A stretch of 64,000 nucleotides of DNA. It comes from Flavobacterium glycines (GTDB lineage: Bacteria; Bacteroidota; Bacteroidia; Flavobacteriales; Flavobacteriaceae). A program made the position numbers and the translations under genes. How positions within the stretch are numbered: position 1 is the stretch's first letter; each line of letters begins with the position of its first letter. The stretch is from assembly GCF_900100165.1 (NCBI RefSeq), contig NZ_FNEO01000001.1, positions 1,054,001 through 1,118,000 on the forward strand, written 5' to 3'. The notes under the pieces are model-generated. The model did not search any database and was not told the DNA's origin. It saw nothing but the letters and a program-made list of their open reading frames with translations. Shown here one piece after another: positions 44,526 through 53,040 of this stretch.

Positions 44526-45911
44526 TCATTTTTTGAAGTTAAATAGTTCCGGTTTGAAAGTGACCATTAGGTAGCTCCATACGGGAATGATGTTGCTGTT
44601 TCCTGTTTTAAGTGTTTCCATGCTTTTTTCGGCTGCCATGTATGAGAAGCCAAAATCAATCATGGTGAAATTGTTGTATTTGTAGTGTAATGATAAGTCG
44701 TTTTCAAATCCTAAATAGGGGTTAATCTTGTTGTTCAGATTGTCTTTTACGTTATTTTGCAGGTAAAACAAATGAAAGTCGGAGCGTAAACTTAGTTTTT
44801 TGTTAAGATCATAAATAAGGTGCAGGTACGGATTGATTAATCCACCGTTTTTTAAATCCGAAGGGAAGGTGGTAAAATAATCCATGTTTCCCATAAAACG
44901 CCAGGCAACTCCGTAAAGCGGAACAAATGATTTAGAAGTGGAACTTGGTTTTTCGGCATTGTCACCACTCATGTATTCCATACCTAAACGGGTAGTAAAC
45001 TTGTTTTTCTTCCACTGGATTTCAGGCTGAAAGTAATAGGACGAAATTTTATTTCCGGCTTGTAAATGACCGTATTGGTAATAACCGCTCAGGGTTAGGT
45101 ATAAATTTCCTTTTTCAAATTCTATTCGTCCGCCCGAAGTGGCGCGAGTGTACATAGTCCTTGGATTGGTCTTACTTTCATAACCATCGGCAGAATTTAA
45201 AGTGCTTAGACTAAAATGCTCATTTAATTTTGCTTTCAGGTAATGTATGTTGAGCATTTTATAGTTTGTAAATGTAGTTGGAGCAAAATTGGTTTCGAAA
45301 ATACGCTCAGAAGTTTGATTGAAAGCTGTAATGAATTCCGAATGAATTTTGCTGTTTTCGTAGATTAGGTTGATTCCGTCATGTGCTCTTGCTGCCTGAC
45401 TCCAGTTGGCTGCCGAGAAAAGTCTTCCGTTATCCAATTCTACTTTTTGACGGCCTATTCGAAGCGAAAAATGATCAGAAAGTCCTGTTTCTGCATAAGC
45501 TTCAAATACATTAAAAGAACCTGTTGTAGAGGTTTGTCCGTATTGTCCCCAAACGCGAAGATCCTGAACGGAAGTGTGAAATTTGAATTTGGGTTGGCTG
45601 TAGTTAAAATACAATCGGCTTCTTTGGGTAGCAAAATAAGCGGCTTTGGTATCGGCGGTTCTCAATTGTTTGTAACCGTCGCGATATTCTGCTCTGGGTC
45701 TGAATTCTAATCCAATGGAAAAGTTTTTGTTTTCAGAATTGACTTTTTGATTTACAATCGGAAGAGCCATTATCGAATCGGCTTCATGTTGGTTGATAAT
45801 CTTTTTTTCGAGTAATAATTTCGTGATATTTTGATCGATTTGTGCCGTCATATTTTCACTGAAAAATAAAGCTACAATTGTTAATGTAAATAGGTAAAGT
45901 GTTTTTTTCAT
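44526..45911 (-). CDS. Alginate-export-family outer-membrane porin
   Basis: 461 residues. Signal peptide (about 1-23, ending M-T-A-Q), a short helical start, then a barrel of alternating strands beginning F-S-I-G-L-E-F-R-P-R-A-E-Y-R-D-G-Y (about 65-81), with the recurring R-x-R-L-Y-F-N-Y strand; it ends in a strand followed by L-F-N-F-K-K. The alginate_exp family includes many anion-selective porins that have nothing to do with alginate. It sits between the ModE-like regulator and the TauE/SafE carrier, suggesting a two-membrane route for an anion. Confidence 0.88.
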   Translation of the reverse strand: MKKTLYLFTLTIVALFFSENMTAQIDQNITKLLLEKKIINQHEADSIMALPIVNQKVNSENKNFSIGLEFRPRAEYRDGYKQLRTADTKAAYFATQRSRLYFNYSQPKFKFHTSVQDLRVWGQYGQTSTTGSFNVFEAYAETGLSDHFSLRIGRQKVELDNGRLFSAANWSQAARAHDGINLIYENSKIHSEFITAFNQTSERIFETNFAPTTFTNYKMLNIHYLKAKLNEHFSLSTLNSADGYESKTNPRTMYTRATSGGRIEFEKGNLYLTLSGYYQYGHLQAGNKISSYYFQPEIQWKKNKFTTRLGMEYMSGDNAEKPSSTSKSFVPLYGVAWRFMGNMDYFTTFPSDLKNGGLINPYLHLIYDLNKKLSLRSDFHLFYLQNNVKDNLNNKINPYLGFENDLSLHYKYNNFTMIDFGFSYMAAEKSMETLKTGNSNIIPVWSYLMVTFKPELFNFKK

Positions 45912-45983
45912 TATAAATAGGAAGGGTTGTTTCGTTTAAATAATTGCTGATTTTACAGTTTTTAGCATTTGTTTAACATTTTG

Positions 45984-45991
45984 CAAATATA
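45984..45991 (-). promoter_or_regulatory. -7 element of the porin gene
   Basis: TATATTTG on the minus strand followed by C; leader about 65 nt. It suggests that the porin-TauE pair has its own promoter. Confidence 0.6.
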
Positions 45992-46077
45992 AGTCGATTG
46001 TTGCTTATGAATTGTTTTTCTTATCAGATTTAGATTTTTTCAATATGTTTTAAAATGAATACTGTTGGTTAAAATTT

Positions 46078-46425
46078 TTAAAACTTTAGATTTTGAGTTT
46101 CTTTTTGAGCAAAATCTTTAATTCGTTTTTCTACTTCATAAAATAGGCTTATGGCTCTTTCTCCGGCTTCAGTCAGTTTGGCGCCGCCTCCGCCTTTACC
46201 GCCCAGCAATTTTTCGACTAAAGGGCTTTCGGCGCGTTGGTTCATTTCCTGGACTAATTGCCAGGCTTGCCGGTAGGCCATTTTCATTTCTTTGGCAGCA
46301 TTGGTAATTGAACCTGTTTTTCGAATATTTTCCAGTAACCAGATTTTACCTATTCCTAAAAATGGTCCTTCGGTTTCTTCAATCCAGAGCCGGACTTCTA
46401 TTTTATATTTTTTGTCGGATGTCAT
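46078..46425 (-). CDS. ModE-like winged-helix regulator (N-terminal ModE domain only)
   Basis: 115 residues from the ATG at 46425 (the frame starts at 46452, but the first nine residues are not family-like). The winged helix is clear: I-R-K-T-G-S-I-T-N-A-A-K-E-M-K-M-A-Y-R-Q-A-W-Q-L-V (a GSI-xx-AA recognition helix, about 34-58) and the wing G-G-K-G-G-G-G-A-K-L-T-E-A-G (about 76-89). The molybdate-binding MOP domain of full ModE is absent, as in many Bacteroidota members, so the effector is unknown. Upstream neighbours are the porin and TauE genes (downstream on the strand); an AAATACGTATTT palindrome lies upstream as a possible operator. Confidence 0.85.
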   Translation of the reverse strand: MTSDKKYKIEVRLWIEETEGPFLGIGKIWLLENIRKTGSITNAAKEMKMAYRQAWQLVQEMNQRAESPLVEKLLGGKGGGGAKLTEAGERAISLFYEVEKRIKDFAQKETQNLKF

Positions 46426-46456
46426 GGTTATGTTTTTTAAAACACAGTGCAAACAT

Positions 46457-46486
46457 AAGTATTTTTACTTATTTAAATACGTATTT
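46457..46486. promoter_or_regulatory. Candidate operator palindromes upstream of the ModE-like gene
   Basis: AAGTA-4-TACTT (46457-46470) and the perfect palindrome AAATACGTATTT (46475-46486) in the space shared with the divergent barrel-protein gene. A regulator site is possible; unproven. Confidence 0.4.
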
Positions 46487-46537
46487 TTTAATTTTTTTAT
46501 TCCAAATAAATTATTTTCATAGCCCGTACAATAAATG

Positions 46538-46545
46538 TAAATTTG
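46538..46545 (+). promoter_or_regulatory. -7 element of the barrel-protein gene
   Basis: TAAATTTG followed by C; a near-consensus TTTC lies 19 nt upstream (46515-46518). Confidence 0.6.
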
Positions 46546-46587
46546 CGACTGATTTTTTAAAAAGTTGTAAACTCTAAATAATTTTAA

Positions 46588-47199
46588 ATGAGAAAAATAT
46601 TAATTGGTTTTCTGTTTTTGTTTTCTGTTTCCGTTTTTTCACAAGATTTGAAATATGGGTTAGTTGTAGGTGCAAATGCTTATGATATAGAGATGAAAGG
46701 TTCTTTATTTGTAGGGTCAGGAAAAAGTCCATTTAATGTAGGAGGGTTTGTAGATTATAAAATTAAGAATCATTTGGGTTTAAAAGCTCATTTAATTTAC
46801 AATACAACTGAAGAGGGGAGTTATTATTATGAAGATAATGGAGCAAGATTGCTGTTTGAATATACTAAATTAAAAACACTTCAATTACATACACTTTTAA
46901 AATATGATGTCAAAGAAGATTATAGTAAAGGCTTTTATTTATTAGGTGGTTTTCGAATGACAGGTATTTTAGATGCAAAATCTAACGAGAATGTTGATTT
47001 AGGTAATTTTTATAATAAAGTAAATTTGGGTTGTATGTTTGGAATCGGAACAACTTTTTTGAAGAATTTTAGTATTGAATTAGTAGGTGATCGCAGTTTT
47101 ACAAATACAGTAGATTTCGATAAAAACAAATCTAAAAATTGGGGAGCTTACGCAAATATTTTATTTAACCTAGAACCTTTATTTAATCATTCAAATTAA
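46588..47199 (+). CDS. Small outer-membrane beta-barrel protein
   Basis: 203 residues. Signal peptide (about 1-18, ending V-F-S-Q), then short amphipathic strands with conserved G-L-V-V-G-A-N-A and G-G-F-V-D-Y-K-I, as in the PorT/OMP_b-brl families. It ends in a hydrophobic strand (A-Y-A-N-I-L-F-N-L). The function is unknown; related small barrels are abundant in Bacteroidota. It is read alone on the plus strand before leuS, 45 nt apart. Confidence 0.75.
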   Translation: MRKILIGFLFLFSVSVFSQDLKYGLVVGANAYDIEMKGSLFVGSGKSPFNVGGFVDYKIKNHLGLKAHLIYNTTEEGSYYYEDNGARLLFEYTKLKTLQLHTLLKYDVKEDYSKGFYLLGGFRMTGILDAKSNENVDLGNFYNKVNLGCMFGIGTTFLKNFSIELVGDRSFTNTVDFDKNKSKNWGAYANILFNLEPLFNHSN

Positions 47200-47244
47200 T
47201 TTATTAATCCTTTTTAAAAAAAATAAAAAGATTATTTATAATAC

Positions 47245-50199
47245 ATGAAATACAATCCGAACGAAATAGAAGCCAAATGGCAAAAAAAATGGGCAGAAAA
47301 CAAAACTTTTGCAGCCGAAAATAATTCAGATAAACCAAAATATTATGTTTTGGATATGTTTCCTTATCCATCAGGAGCGGGTTTGCACGTAGGACACCCG
47401 CTGGGTTATATTGCATCGGATGTGTATTCCCGTTTTAAAAGACATCAGGGTTTTAATGTGTTGCACCCAATGGGTTACGACAGTTTTGGATTGCCGGCTG
47501 AGCAATATGCTATTCAAACCGGGCAACGTCCTGAAGATACAACCCGCGTAAACATTGACGGAGGTGTTGATAAAGAAGGAAATCAAATTGCAGGTTATAG
47601 AACGCAATTGGATAAAATAGGATTTTCATTCGATTGGGATCGTGAAGTACGTACTTCAAATCCTGATTATTACAAACATACCCAATGGATTTTTATCCAG
47701 TTATTTAATTCCTGGTATAATAAAACGACTGATAAAGCCGAAGATATTTCGACTTTGATTGCTCTTTTTGAAAAAGATGGAAATGCTAATGTGAATGCTG
47801 TTTCAGATGATAACATTGCGGCATTTTCAGCTGCTGAATGGAATGCTTTCGCAAAAGACGAGCAGGAGAAAATCCTTTTACAATACAGATTAACGTATTT
47901 GGCAGAAACCGAAGTAAACTGGTGTCCGGGATTGGGGACGGTTTTGGCGAATGACGAAATTGTGAACGGCGTTTCAGAGCGTGGTGGTTTTCCGGTAGTT
48001 CGTAAAAAAATGACCCAATGGAGCATGCGAATTTCTGCTTATGCAGAACGTTTGTTGCAAGGTTTAGATACTATTGACTGGAGCGAATCGATTAAAGAAT
48101 CACAACGAAACTGGATTGGAAAGAGTGTTGGTGCGATGGTAGATTTCAGACTGCAGAATTCAGAAAGCAGTATTTCAGTTTTCACTACTCGTCCTGATAC
48201 TATTTTCGGAGTGACGTTTATGACTTTGGCACCGGAACATGAATTGGTAGCTCAAATCACAACTGCTGAACAAAAAGCGGCTGTTGAGGCTTATATCGAA
48301 AAAACCGCAAAACGTTCAGAACGCGAGCGTATGGCTGATGTGAAAACCATTTCAGGTGTATTTACGGGAGCTTATGCCGAACATCCGTTTACCAAAGAAG
48401 CTATTCCGGTTTGGATTGGTGATTATGTTTTGGCGGGCTACGGAACAGGTGCTGTAATGGCGGTTCCTTGTGGAGACGAAAGAGATTATGCTTTTGCTAA
48501 TTTCTTCAAAGGTCAAAACGGAATGCAGGATATCAAAAATATTTTTGATAAAGACATTTCGGAAGCGGCTTTTGGAGCCAAAGAAGGATTCCAATTAGTG
48601 GATTCTGATTTTCTAAATGGATTGGGGTACAAAGAAGCGACTAAAAAAGTTATCGAAGAACTGGAAAATATAGGTCAGGGAAAAGGGAAAATCAATTACC
48701 GTTTGCGTGATGCGGTTTTCTCCCGCCAACGTTACTGGGGAGAACCGTTTCCGGTATATTATGTGAATGGTTTGCCACAGATGATTGATGCGCAACATTT
48801 GCCAATCATCTTGCCGGAAGTTGAGAAATATTTACCAACCGAAGACGGATTGCCTCCATTAGGAAATGCTGCAGTTTGGGCTTGGGACAGTGTAAACAAT
48901 AAAGTGGTTGATACAAATTTGGTTGACAACACGACTATTTTTCCATTAGAATTGAACACCATGCCAGGCTGGGCGGGAAGTTCCTGGTATTGGATGCGTT
49001 ATATGGATGCCGCTAATGAAAATGAATTTGCTTCTGCTGAAGCCTTGAAATATTGGGAATCTGTGGATTTATATATTGGCGGAAGCGAACACGCTACCGG
49101 ACATTTATTGTATTCCCGTTTTTGGAACAAATTCTTAAAAGACAAAGGCTTTGCGCCAACAGAAGAACCATTCAAAAAACTGATTAATCAGGGAATGATT
49201 TTAGGGACGAGTGCTTTTGTTTATAGAGTTTTAGGAACAATGGGAATTCCTCCTGTTTTTGTGAGTTCAACTATTTATAAAAATAATAATTTAGATTTTG
49301 TTCATTCTGAATTAAAGAGAATTCATAAAGAATATAATGTAGAAGAATGGAGCGAGCAGCTAACAATTGGTTTCTCACCGATTCATGCGGATGTTTCAAT
49401 GGTTAATTCTTCTGATGAGTTAGATGTTGAAAAGTTTAAAGGTTGGAGAGAGGATTTTGCTAATGCAATCTTTCTCATGGAAGAAAACGGAAAATATATT
49501 GTAGGTCGCGAGGTTGAAAAAATGTCAAAATCTAAATACAATGTAGTCACTCCAGACAATATTTGTGCTGAATATGGTGCCGATACTTTGCGTTTATACG
49601 AAATGTTTTTAGGGCCGTTGGAGCAGGCAAAACCTTGGAATACGGCAGGTATTTCGGGAGTTTTTGGTTTCCTGAAAAAATTATGGCGTTTGTATTTTGA
49701 TGATAATGGTTTGATTGTTACTAATGACGAGCCAACAAAAGACAACTTGAAATCATTGCACAAAACTATCAAGAAAGTAGCGGAAGATATTGAAGGTTTC
49801 TCTTTCAATACTTCGGTTTCACAGTTTATGATTTGTGTGAACGAATTGTCAACTCAAAATTGTCATTCCCGTGCTATTTTAGAGCCGTTGGCTATTGTGA
49901 TTTCACCTTATGCACCGCATATTGCAGAAGAATTATGGAGTTTATTAGGTAACGAAGGTTCGATTGCAACGGTTGCTTTCCCTGTTTTTGAAGCGGCTCA
50001 TTTAGTAGAATCAGAGAAAGAATATCCGGTTTCATTTAACGGAAAAATGCGTTTTACCATCAAATTGCCTTTGGATTTAACCAAGGAACAAATTGAGGAA
50101 ATCGTGATGAAAGACGAAAGAACCCAAAAACAATTAGACGGCAGAACGCCAAATAAGGTGATTATTGTTCCGGGGAAAATTATCAACCTGGTAGGGTAA
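47245..50199 (+). CDS. leuS: Leucyl-tRNA synthetase
   Basis: 984 residues, class I. HIGH-type motif H-V-G-H (48-51) in the first fold, the CP1 editing domain (about 230-425) and the KMSKS signature K-M-S-K-S (759-763). A Bacteroidota-type insertion precedes KMSKS (about residues 655-755), of noticeably different, AT-rich codon composition. The anticodon-binding domain and a short C-terminal tail follow. The enzyme charges tRNA-Leu and edits mischarged products. Confidence 0.97.
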   Translation: MKYNPNEIEAKWQKKWAENKTFAAENNSDKPKYYVLDMFPYPSGAGLHVGHPLGYIASDVYSRFKRHQGFNVLHPMGYDSFGLPAEQYAIQTGQRPEDTTRVNIDGGVDKEGNQIAGYRTQLDKIGFSFDWDREVRTSNPDYYKHTQWIFIQLFNSWYNKTTDKAEDISTLIALFEKDGNANVNAVSDDNIAAFSAAEWNAFAKDEQEKILLQYRLTYLAETEVNWCPGLGTVLANDEIVNGVSERGGFPVVRKKMTQWSMRISAYAERLLQGLDTIDWSESIKESQRNWIGKSVGAMVDFRLQNSESSISVFTTRPDTIFGVTFMTLAPEHELVAQITTAEQKAAVEAYIEKTAKRSERERMADVKTISGVFTGAYAEHPFTKEAIPVWIGDYVLAGYGTGAVMAVPCGDERDYAFANFFKGQNGMQDIKNIFDKDISEAAFGAKEGFQLVDSDFLNGLGYKEATKKVIEELENIGQGKGKINYRLRDAVFSRQRYWGEPFPVYYVNGLPQMIDAQHLPIILPEVEKYLPTEDGLPPLGNAAVWAWDSVNNKVVDTNLVDNTTIFPLELNTMPGWAGSSWYWMRYMDAANENEFASAEALKYWESVDLYIGGSEHATGHLLYSRFWNKFLKDKGFAPTEEPFKKLINQGMILGTSAFVYRVLGTMGIPPVFVSSTIYKNNNLDFVHSELKRIHKEYNVEEWSEQLTIGFSPIHADVSMVNSSDELDVEKFKGWREDFANAIFLMEENGKYIVGREVEKMSKSKYNVVTPDNICAEYGADTLRLYEMFLGPLEQAKPWNTAGISGVFGFLKKLWRLYFDDNGLIVTNDEPTKDNLKSLHKTIKKVAEDIEGFSFNTSVSQFMICVNELSTQNCHSRAILEPLAIVISPYAPHIAEELWSLLGNEGSIATVAFPVFEAAHLVESEKEYPVSFNGKMRFTIKLPLDLTKEQIEEIVMKDERTQKQLDGRTPNKVIIVPGKIINLVG

Positions 50200-50263
50200 T
50201 TTCAATTTCAATTTCAATATCAAAAATTAATGGCAATTTCAATTGTCAATGATTAAATAGATA

Positions 50264-50317
50264 AAATTCCAAATTCCAATAACAATGTGTTGATTGGAGT
50301 TTGGATTTTTTATTTTT
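50264..50317 (+). terminator. Terminator after leuS
   Basis: AAATTCCAAATTCCAAT (50264-50280) pairs with ATTGGAGTTTGGATTT (50293-50308; one wobble and near-perfect elsewhere), followed by a T run. The words match those in the hairpin at 51221. Confidence 0.7.
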
Positions 50318-50459
50318 GATATTTCCTGTTGCAATTGTTATTGAATTTTGATATTGCTATTTAATGAATTTTTAACAGCTGTCAAATTGGCATTTTTGTA
50401 AATTGGTTCAGAATTTGTTTGTTATTATTGAAAAATTGAAACTAAAAATATAAAAAGAT

Positions 50460-51149
50460 ATGGGAAGTGGTTATTTAATTCTGGCGGGTGCAATTATGCT
50501 TTTCAGTTGGTTAGTAAGTTCGAGGTTAAAGAGTAAGTTTGAGCATTATTCGCAATTGCATTTGCAAAATAATATGAGTGGTGCTGAGATTGCTCAAAAA
50601 ATGTTATCGGATAACGGGATTTACGATGTTCGTGTGATTTCGACTGAGGGACAACTAACAGATCATTACAATCCGGTGGATAAAACGGTGAATTTAAGTG
50701 AGGCGGTTTACAATCAACGCAATGCAGCTGCAGCTGCGGTAGCGGCTCACGAATGTGGTCACGCTGTACAACATGCTGTGGGTTATGAGTGGCTGAGTAT
50801 GCGCTCTAAGTTGGTTCCGTTTGTAAATGTGGCTTCTTCGTACATGCAATGGATTTTGCTGGCGGGGATTTTAATGCTTAAAACATTTCCGGGTTTGTTG
50901 CTAATTGGAATTATCCTGTTTGCTGCAACTACCCTGTTTTCGATTGTTACTTTGCCGGTTGAATATGATGCTAGTAATCGTGCTTTGGCCTGGCTGAAAG
51001 CTAAAAATATGCTGAATCCTGCCGAATATGCAGGAGCTGAAGATTCGTTAAAATGGGCTGCCCGTACTTATGTGGTAGCGGCTTTGGGTTCTATCGCGAC
51101 CTTGTTGTATTATGTGTCTATTTACTTGGGCGGAAACAGAAGGAACTAA
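50460..51149 (+). CDS. Zinc metallopeptidase (YugP family)
   Basis: 229 residues. Membrane segment near the N-terminus (about 3-20), then the zinc site H-E-C-G-H (97-101) in A-A-A-V-A-A-H-E-C-G-H-A-V-Q-H, then further membrane segments (about 118-170, 200-225). The YugP/DUF2268-like family is a putative neutral zinc membrane peptidase; substrates are unknown. The gene stands between two iterated-word hairpins. Confidence 0.9.
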   Translation: MGSGYLILAGAIMLFSWLVSSRLKSKFEHYSQLHLQNNMSGAEIAQKMLSDNGIYDVRVISTEGQLTDHYNPVDKTVNLSEAVYNQRNAAAAAVAAHECGHAVQHAVGYEWLSMRSKLVPFVNVASSYMQWILLAGILMLKTFPGLLLIGIILFAATTLFSIVTLPVEYDASNRALAWLKAKNMLNPAEYAGAEDSLKWAARTYVVAALGSIATLLYYVSIYLGGNRRN

Positions 51150-51159
51150 TAACAATAGC

Positions 51160-51320
51160 AAAAATCAATGACAATTTTCAATGGCAATTTTCAATTGAAA
51201 TTAATAAATCCCAAAAAATAAAATTCCAAATTCCAATGACTTTACGTTAATTAGAATTTGGAATTTTTTTTTATTGAATATTTCAATTGCTATTGCCATT
51301 GAAAATTGTCATTGATTTTT
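51160..51320. terminator. Large nested inverted repeat between convergent genes
   Basis: Outer arms 51160-51188 and 51292-51320 are perfect 29-bp complements. Inner arms 51221-51233 and 51254-51266 are 13-bp complements ending in a T run. It lies between the zinc-peptidase gene and the convergent haem-lipoprotein gene, and can terminate both. Confidence 0.75.
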
Positions 51321-51333
51321 GAAATTGAATTTG

Positions 51334-51690
51334 TTATTGAGGCATGTTTTGTTGTTGCCATTGTACTAAAACAGCAACCTGATCATTAGTTAAAGCCGGT
51401 TTTTTATTTACCGGAGGCATAAATTTACGATCTTCCTGAGGTAATTTTACACGGGCAATGATAGCTGTAATATGTTCTTTTACCTGTTCGTAGTTTTGGA
51501 AAGGTTCTTTTCGTCCCTGAGGCGGCATGTGGCAAGGGGTACAGCTGGTTGTAATAATTGGTTTAATGTCGGTTTCGTAGCTTATTTTTTTAGCTTCAAC
51601 ATAAGCTGATTTTCCTTTTCCGGCTGAGCTACAGTTAACCATTAGTATAGATAACGGCAAAATAAGGGCAATCAATTGGATTTTTTTCAT
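51334..51690 (-). CDS. Haem-binding lipoprotein (cytochrome-c like)
   Basis: 118 residues. Lipobox M-V-N-C (Cys 20) indicates a lipid-anchored periplasmic or outer-membrane protein. The haem c motif is C-T-P-C-H (50-54), and the second half has M-P-P (about 91-93) as possible distal Met ligand. This matches the small mono-haem domains found in flavobacteria. The electron partner is unknown. Confidence 0.85.
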   Translation of the reverse strand: MKKIQLIALILPLSILMVNCSSAGKGKSAYVEAKKISYETDIKPIITTSCTPCHMPPQGRKEPFQNYEQVKEHITAIIARVKLPQEDRKFMPPVNKKPALTNDQVAVLVQWQQQNMPQ

Positions 51691-51767
51691 AATTTTTTTA
51701 TTTCAGTTGTCGACCAAAAATAATAAAAAAAGGATTCGTGTTTTAAATGATTTGATTTCTGATTAAT

Positions 51768-52802
51768 TTATTTTTGATTAGGTAAATAAATGGTGAAAGT
51801 AGTTCCAATGTTTTCGGTACTGTCAAATTGAATATGCCCTCCCAGTTTTTCAATGCCATATCTAAGGGTGTACAGTCCAATACCACTACCACTAGCCTGA
51901 TTAGTTGCCCGATAAAATAATTTAAAAATGTTTTTTTGTAAATCTGTAACTATTCCGATTCCATTATCAGTAATTGTAATTTTTGTGAAATTATTATCTG
52001 CTCTTGAAACATTAATATTTATACGTGAATCATTTTGTGATTCCTTTCGGTATTTTATAGCATTATCAATGAGATTTTGAAATAAAGAATTTATAATCAG
52101 TTTATCGAAATAAAAGTCCGTTATTATTTCTATATTCTCTTCAAATCGTATCGTGTTATAACCAGGTAAATAAGCTAGAGATTTTTTGACGTCAAGTATA
52201 ATTTGTTTAAAATTTATTAATTCTAAAGAGGTATTTCCTTTTTGAATTCTTAGCGTTTTGTTAACCTGGTTCAAAGTGTCCATTAGTTGTTTTATGCTTT
52301 CCTGCACTAATTCAAAGTACATTTTTAATTCATCAGTATCATTAGGTTCGTTAAGGGCGAGATCGGTAATTCCTAATATACTTGCTATTGGACTATTAAC
52401 ATCATGGGCTACTTTATAAGAAAACAACTCTAAAGCACTTATAGTGTCTTTTAATTCAGTTATGTTTGAAGCGGTCACGCCAATTCCTTCTCCTACTTTA
52501 AATACTTTTAGCCTATTATGTTGGTTTCCGTATTTCGGGTGGCTTAAACTATCTTCAATAATGATTGGATTGCCTGTTTTGATGACCTCTAGGTATTTGT
52601 CATATAGTCCCTTTTCTTTTACATCTGGTCCAATTTCTAAAATATTTTTACCAATGATTTCATTATAATCTAGATGATAGTACTTAAGCAAGCTATCATT
52701 GATATCAATTATATTTAAATCCTTATCAAATACTGTAAAATGTAAATCCGCATTATTAAAAAATTCTGAGCGGATGTTTTTAATTTCGTTTTCTGTTGGC
52801 AT
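51768..52802 (-). CDS. PAS-domain sensor histidine kinase
   Basis: 344 residues, cytosolic (no membrane segment). PAS domain (about 12-115), then HisKA with V-A-H-D-V-N-S-P-I-A (phospho-acceptor H133) and an HATPase domain: N box near 235-245 (L-I-D-N-A-I-K-Y), D-N-G-I-G-I (G1) and G-S-G-I-G-L-Y (G2, about 309-315). Such soluble kinases often pair with distant response regulators; none is adjacent. The ligand of the PAS domain is unknown. Confidence 0.93.
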   Translation of the reverse strand: MPTENEIKNIRSEFFNNADLHFTVFDKDLNIIDINDSLLKYYHLDYNEIIGKNILEIGPDVKEKGLYDKYLEVIKTGNPIIIEDSLSHPKYGNQHNRLKVFKVGEGIGVTASNITELKDTISALELFSYKVAHDVNSPIASILGITDLALNEPNDTDELKMYFELVQESIKQLMDTLNQVNKTLRIQKGNTSLELINFKQIILDVKKSLAYLPGYNTIRFEENIEIITDFYFDKLIINSLFQNLIDNAIKYRKESQNDSRININVSRADNNFTKITITDNGIGIVTDLQKNIFKLFYRATNQASGSGIGLYTLRYGIEKLGGHIQFDSTENIGTTFTIYLPNQK

Positions 52803-52986
52803 GCTAATACTTCGTTTTGATTTTTCTCTAAATAGAAAACCTAAAATGTTTTAAAAACAACAAATAGGTAGTTTTGTTTTATAAATATAACTACAAGATA
52901 CTGTTTTTAGTGAATTATAAATCATATTAGGCCAATTAATTTTTGCTCCAATGATTTTTGATATTCAGATTGAAATTTTCAGCCAT

Positions 52987-53021
52987 AAAAAAAAGCCATC
53001 TCGTTTTTACGGGATGGCTTT
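52987..53021 (-). terminator. Terminator after hemD
   Basis: GC-rich stem AAAGCCATCTC (52992-53002) with GGGATGGCTTT (53011-53021), one wobble pair, and a T run on the minus strand. Confidence 0.85.
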
Positions 53022-53040
53022 GAATTATAATGTAGTAGGA

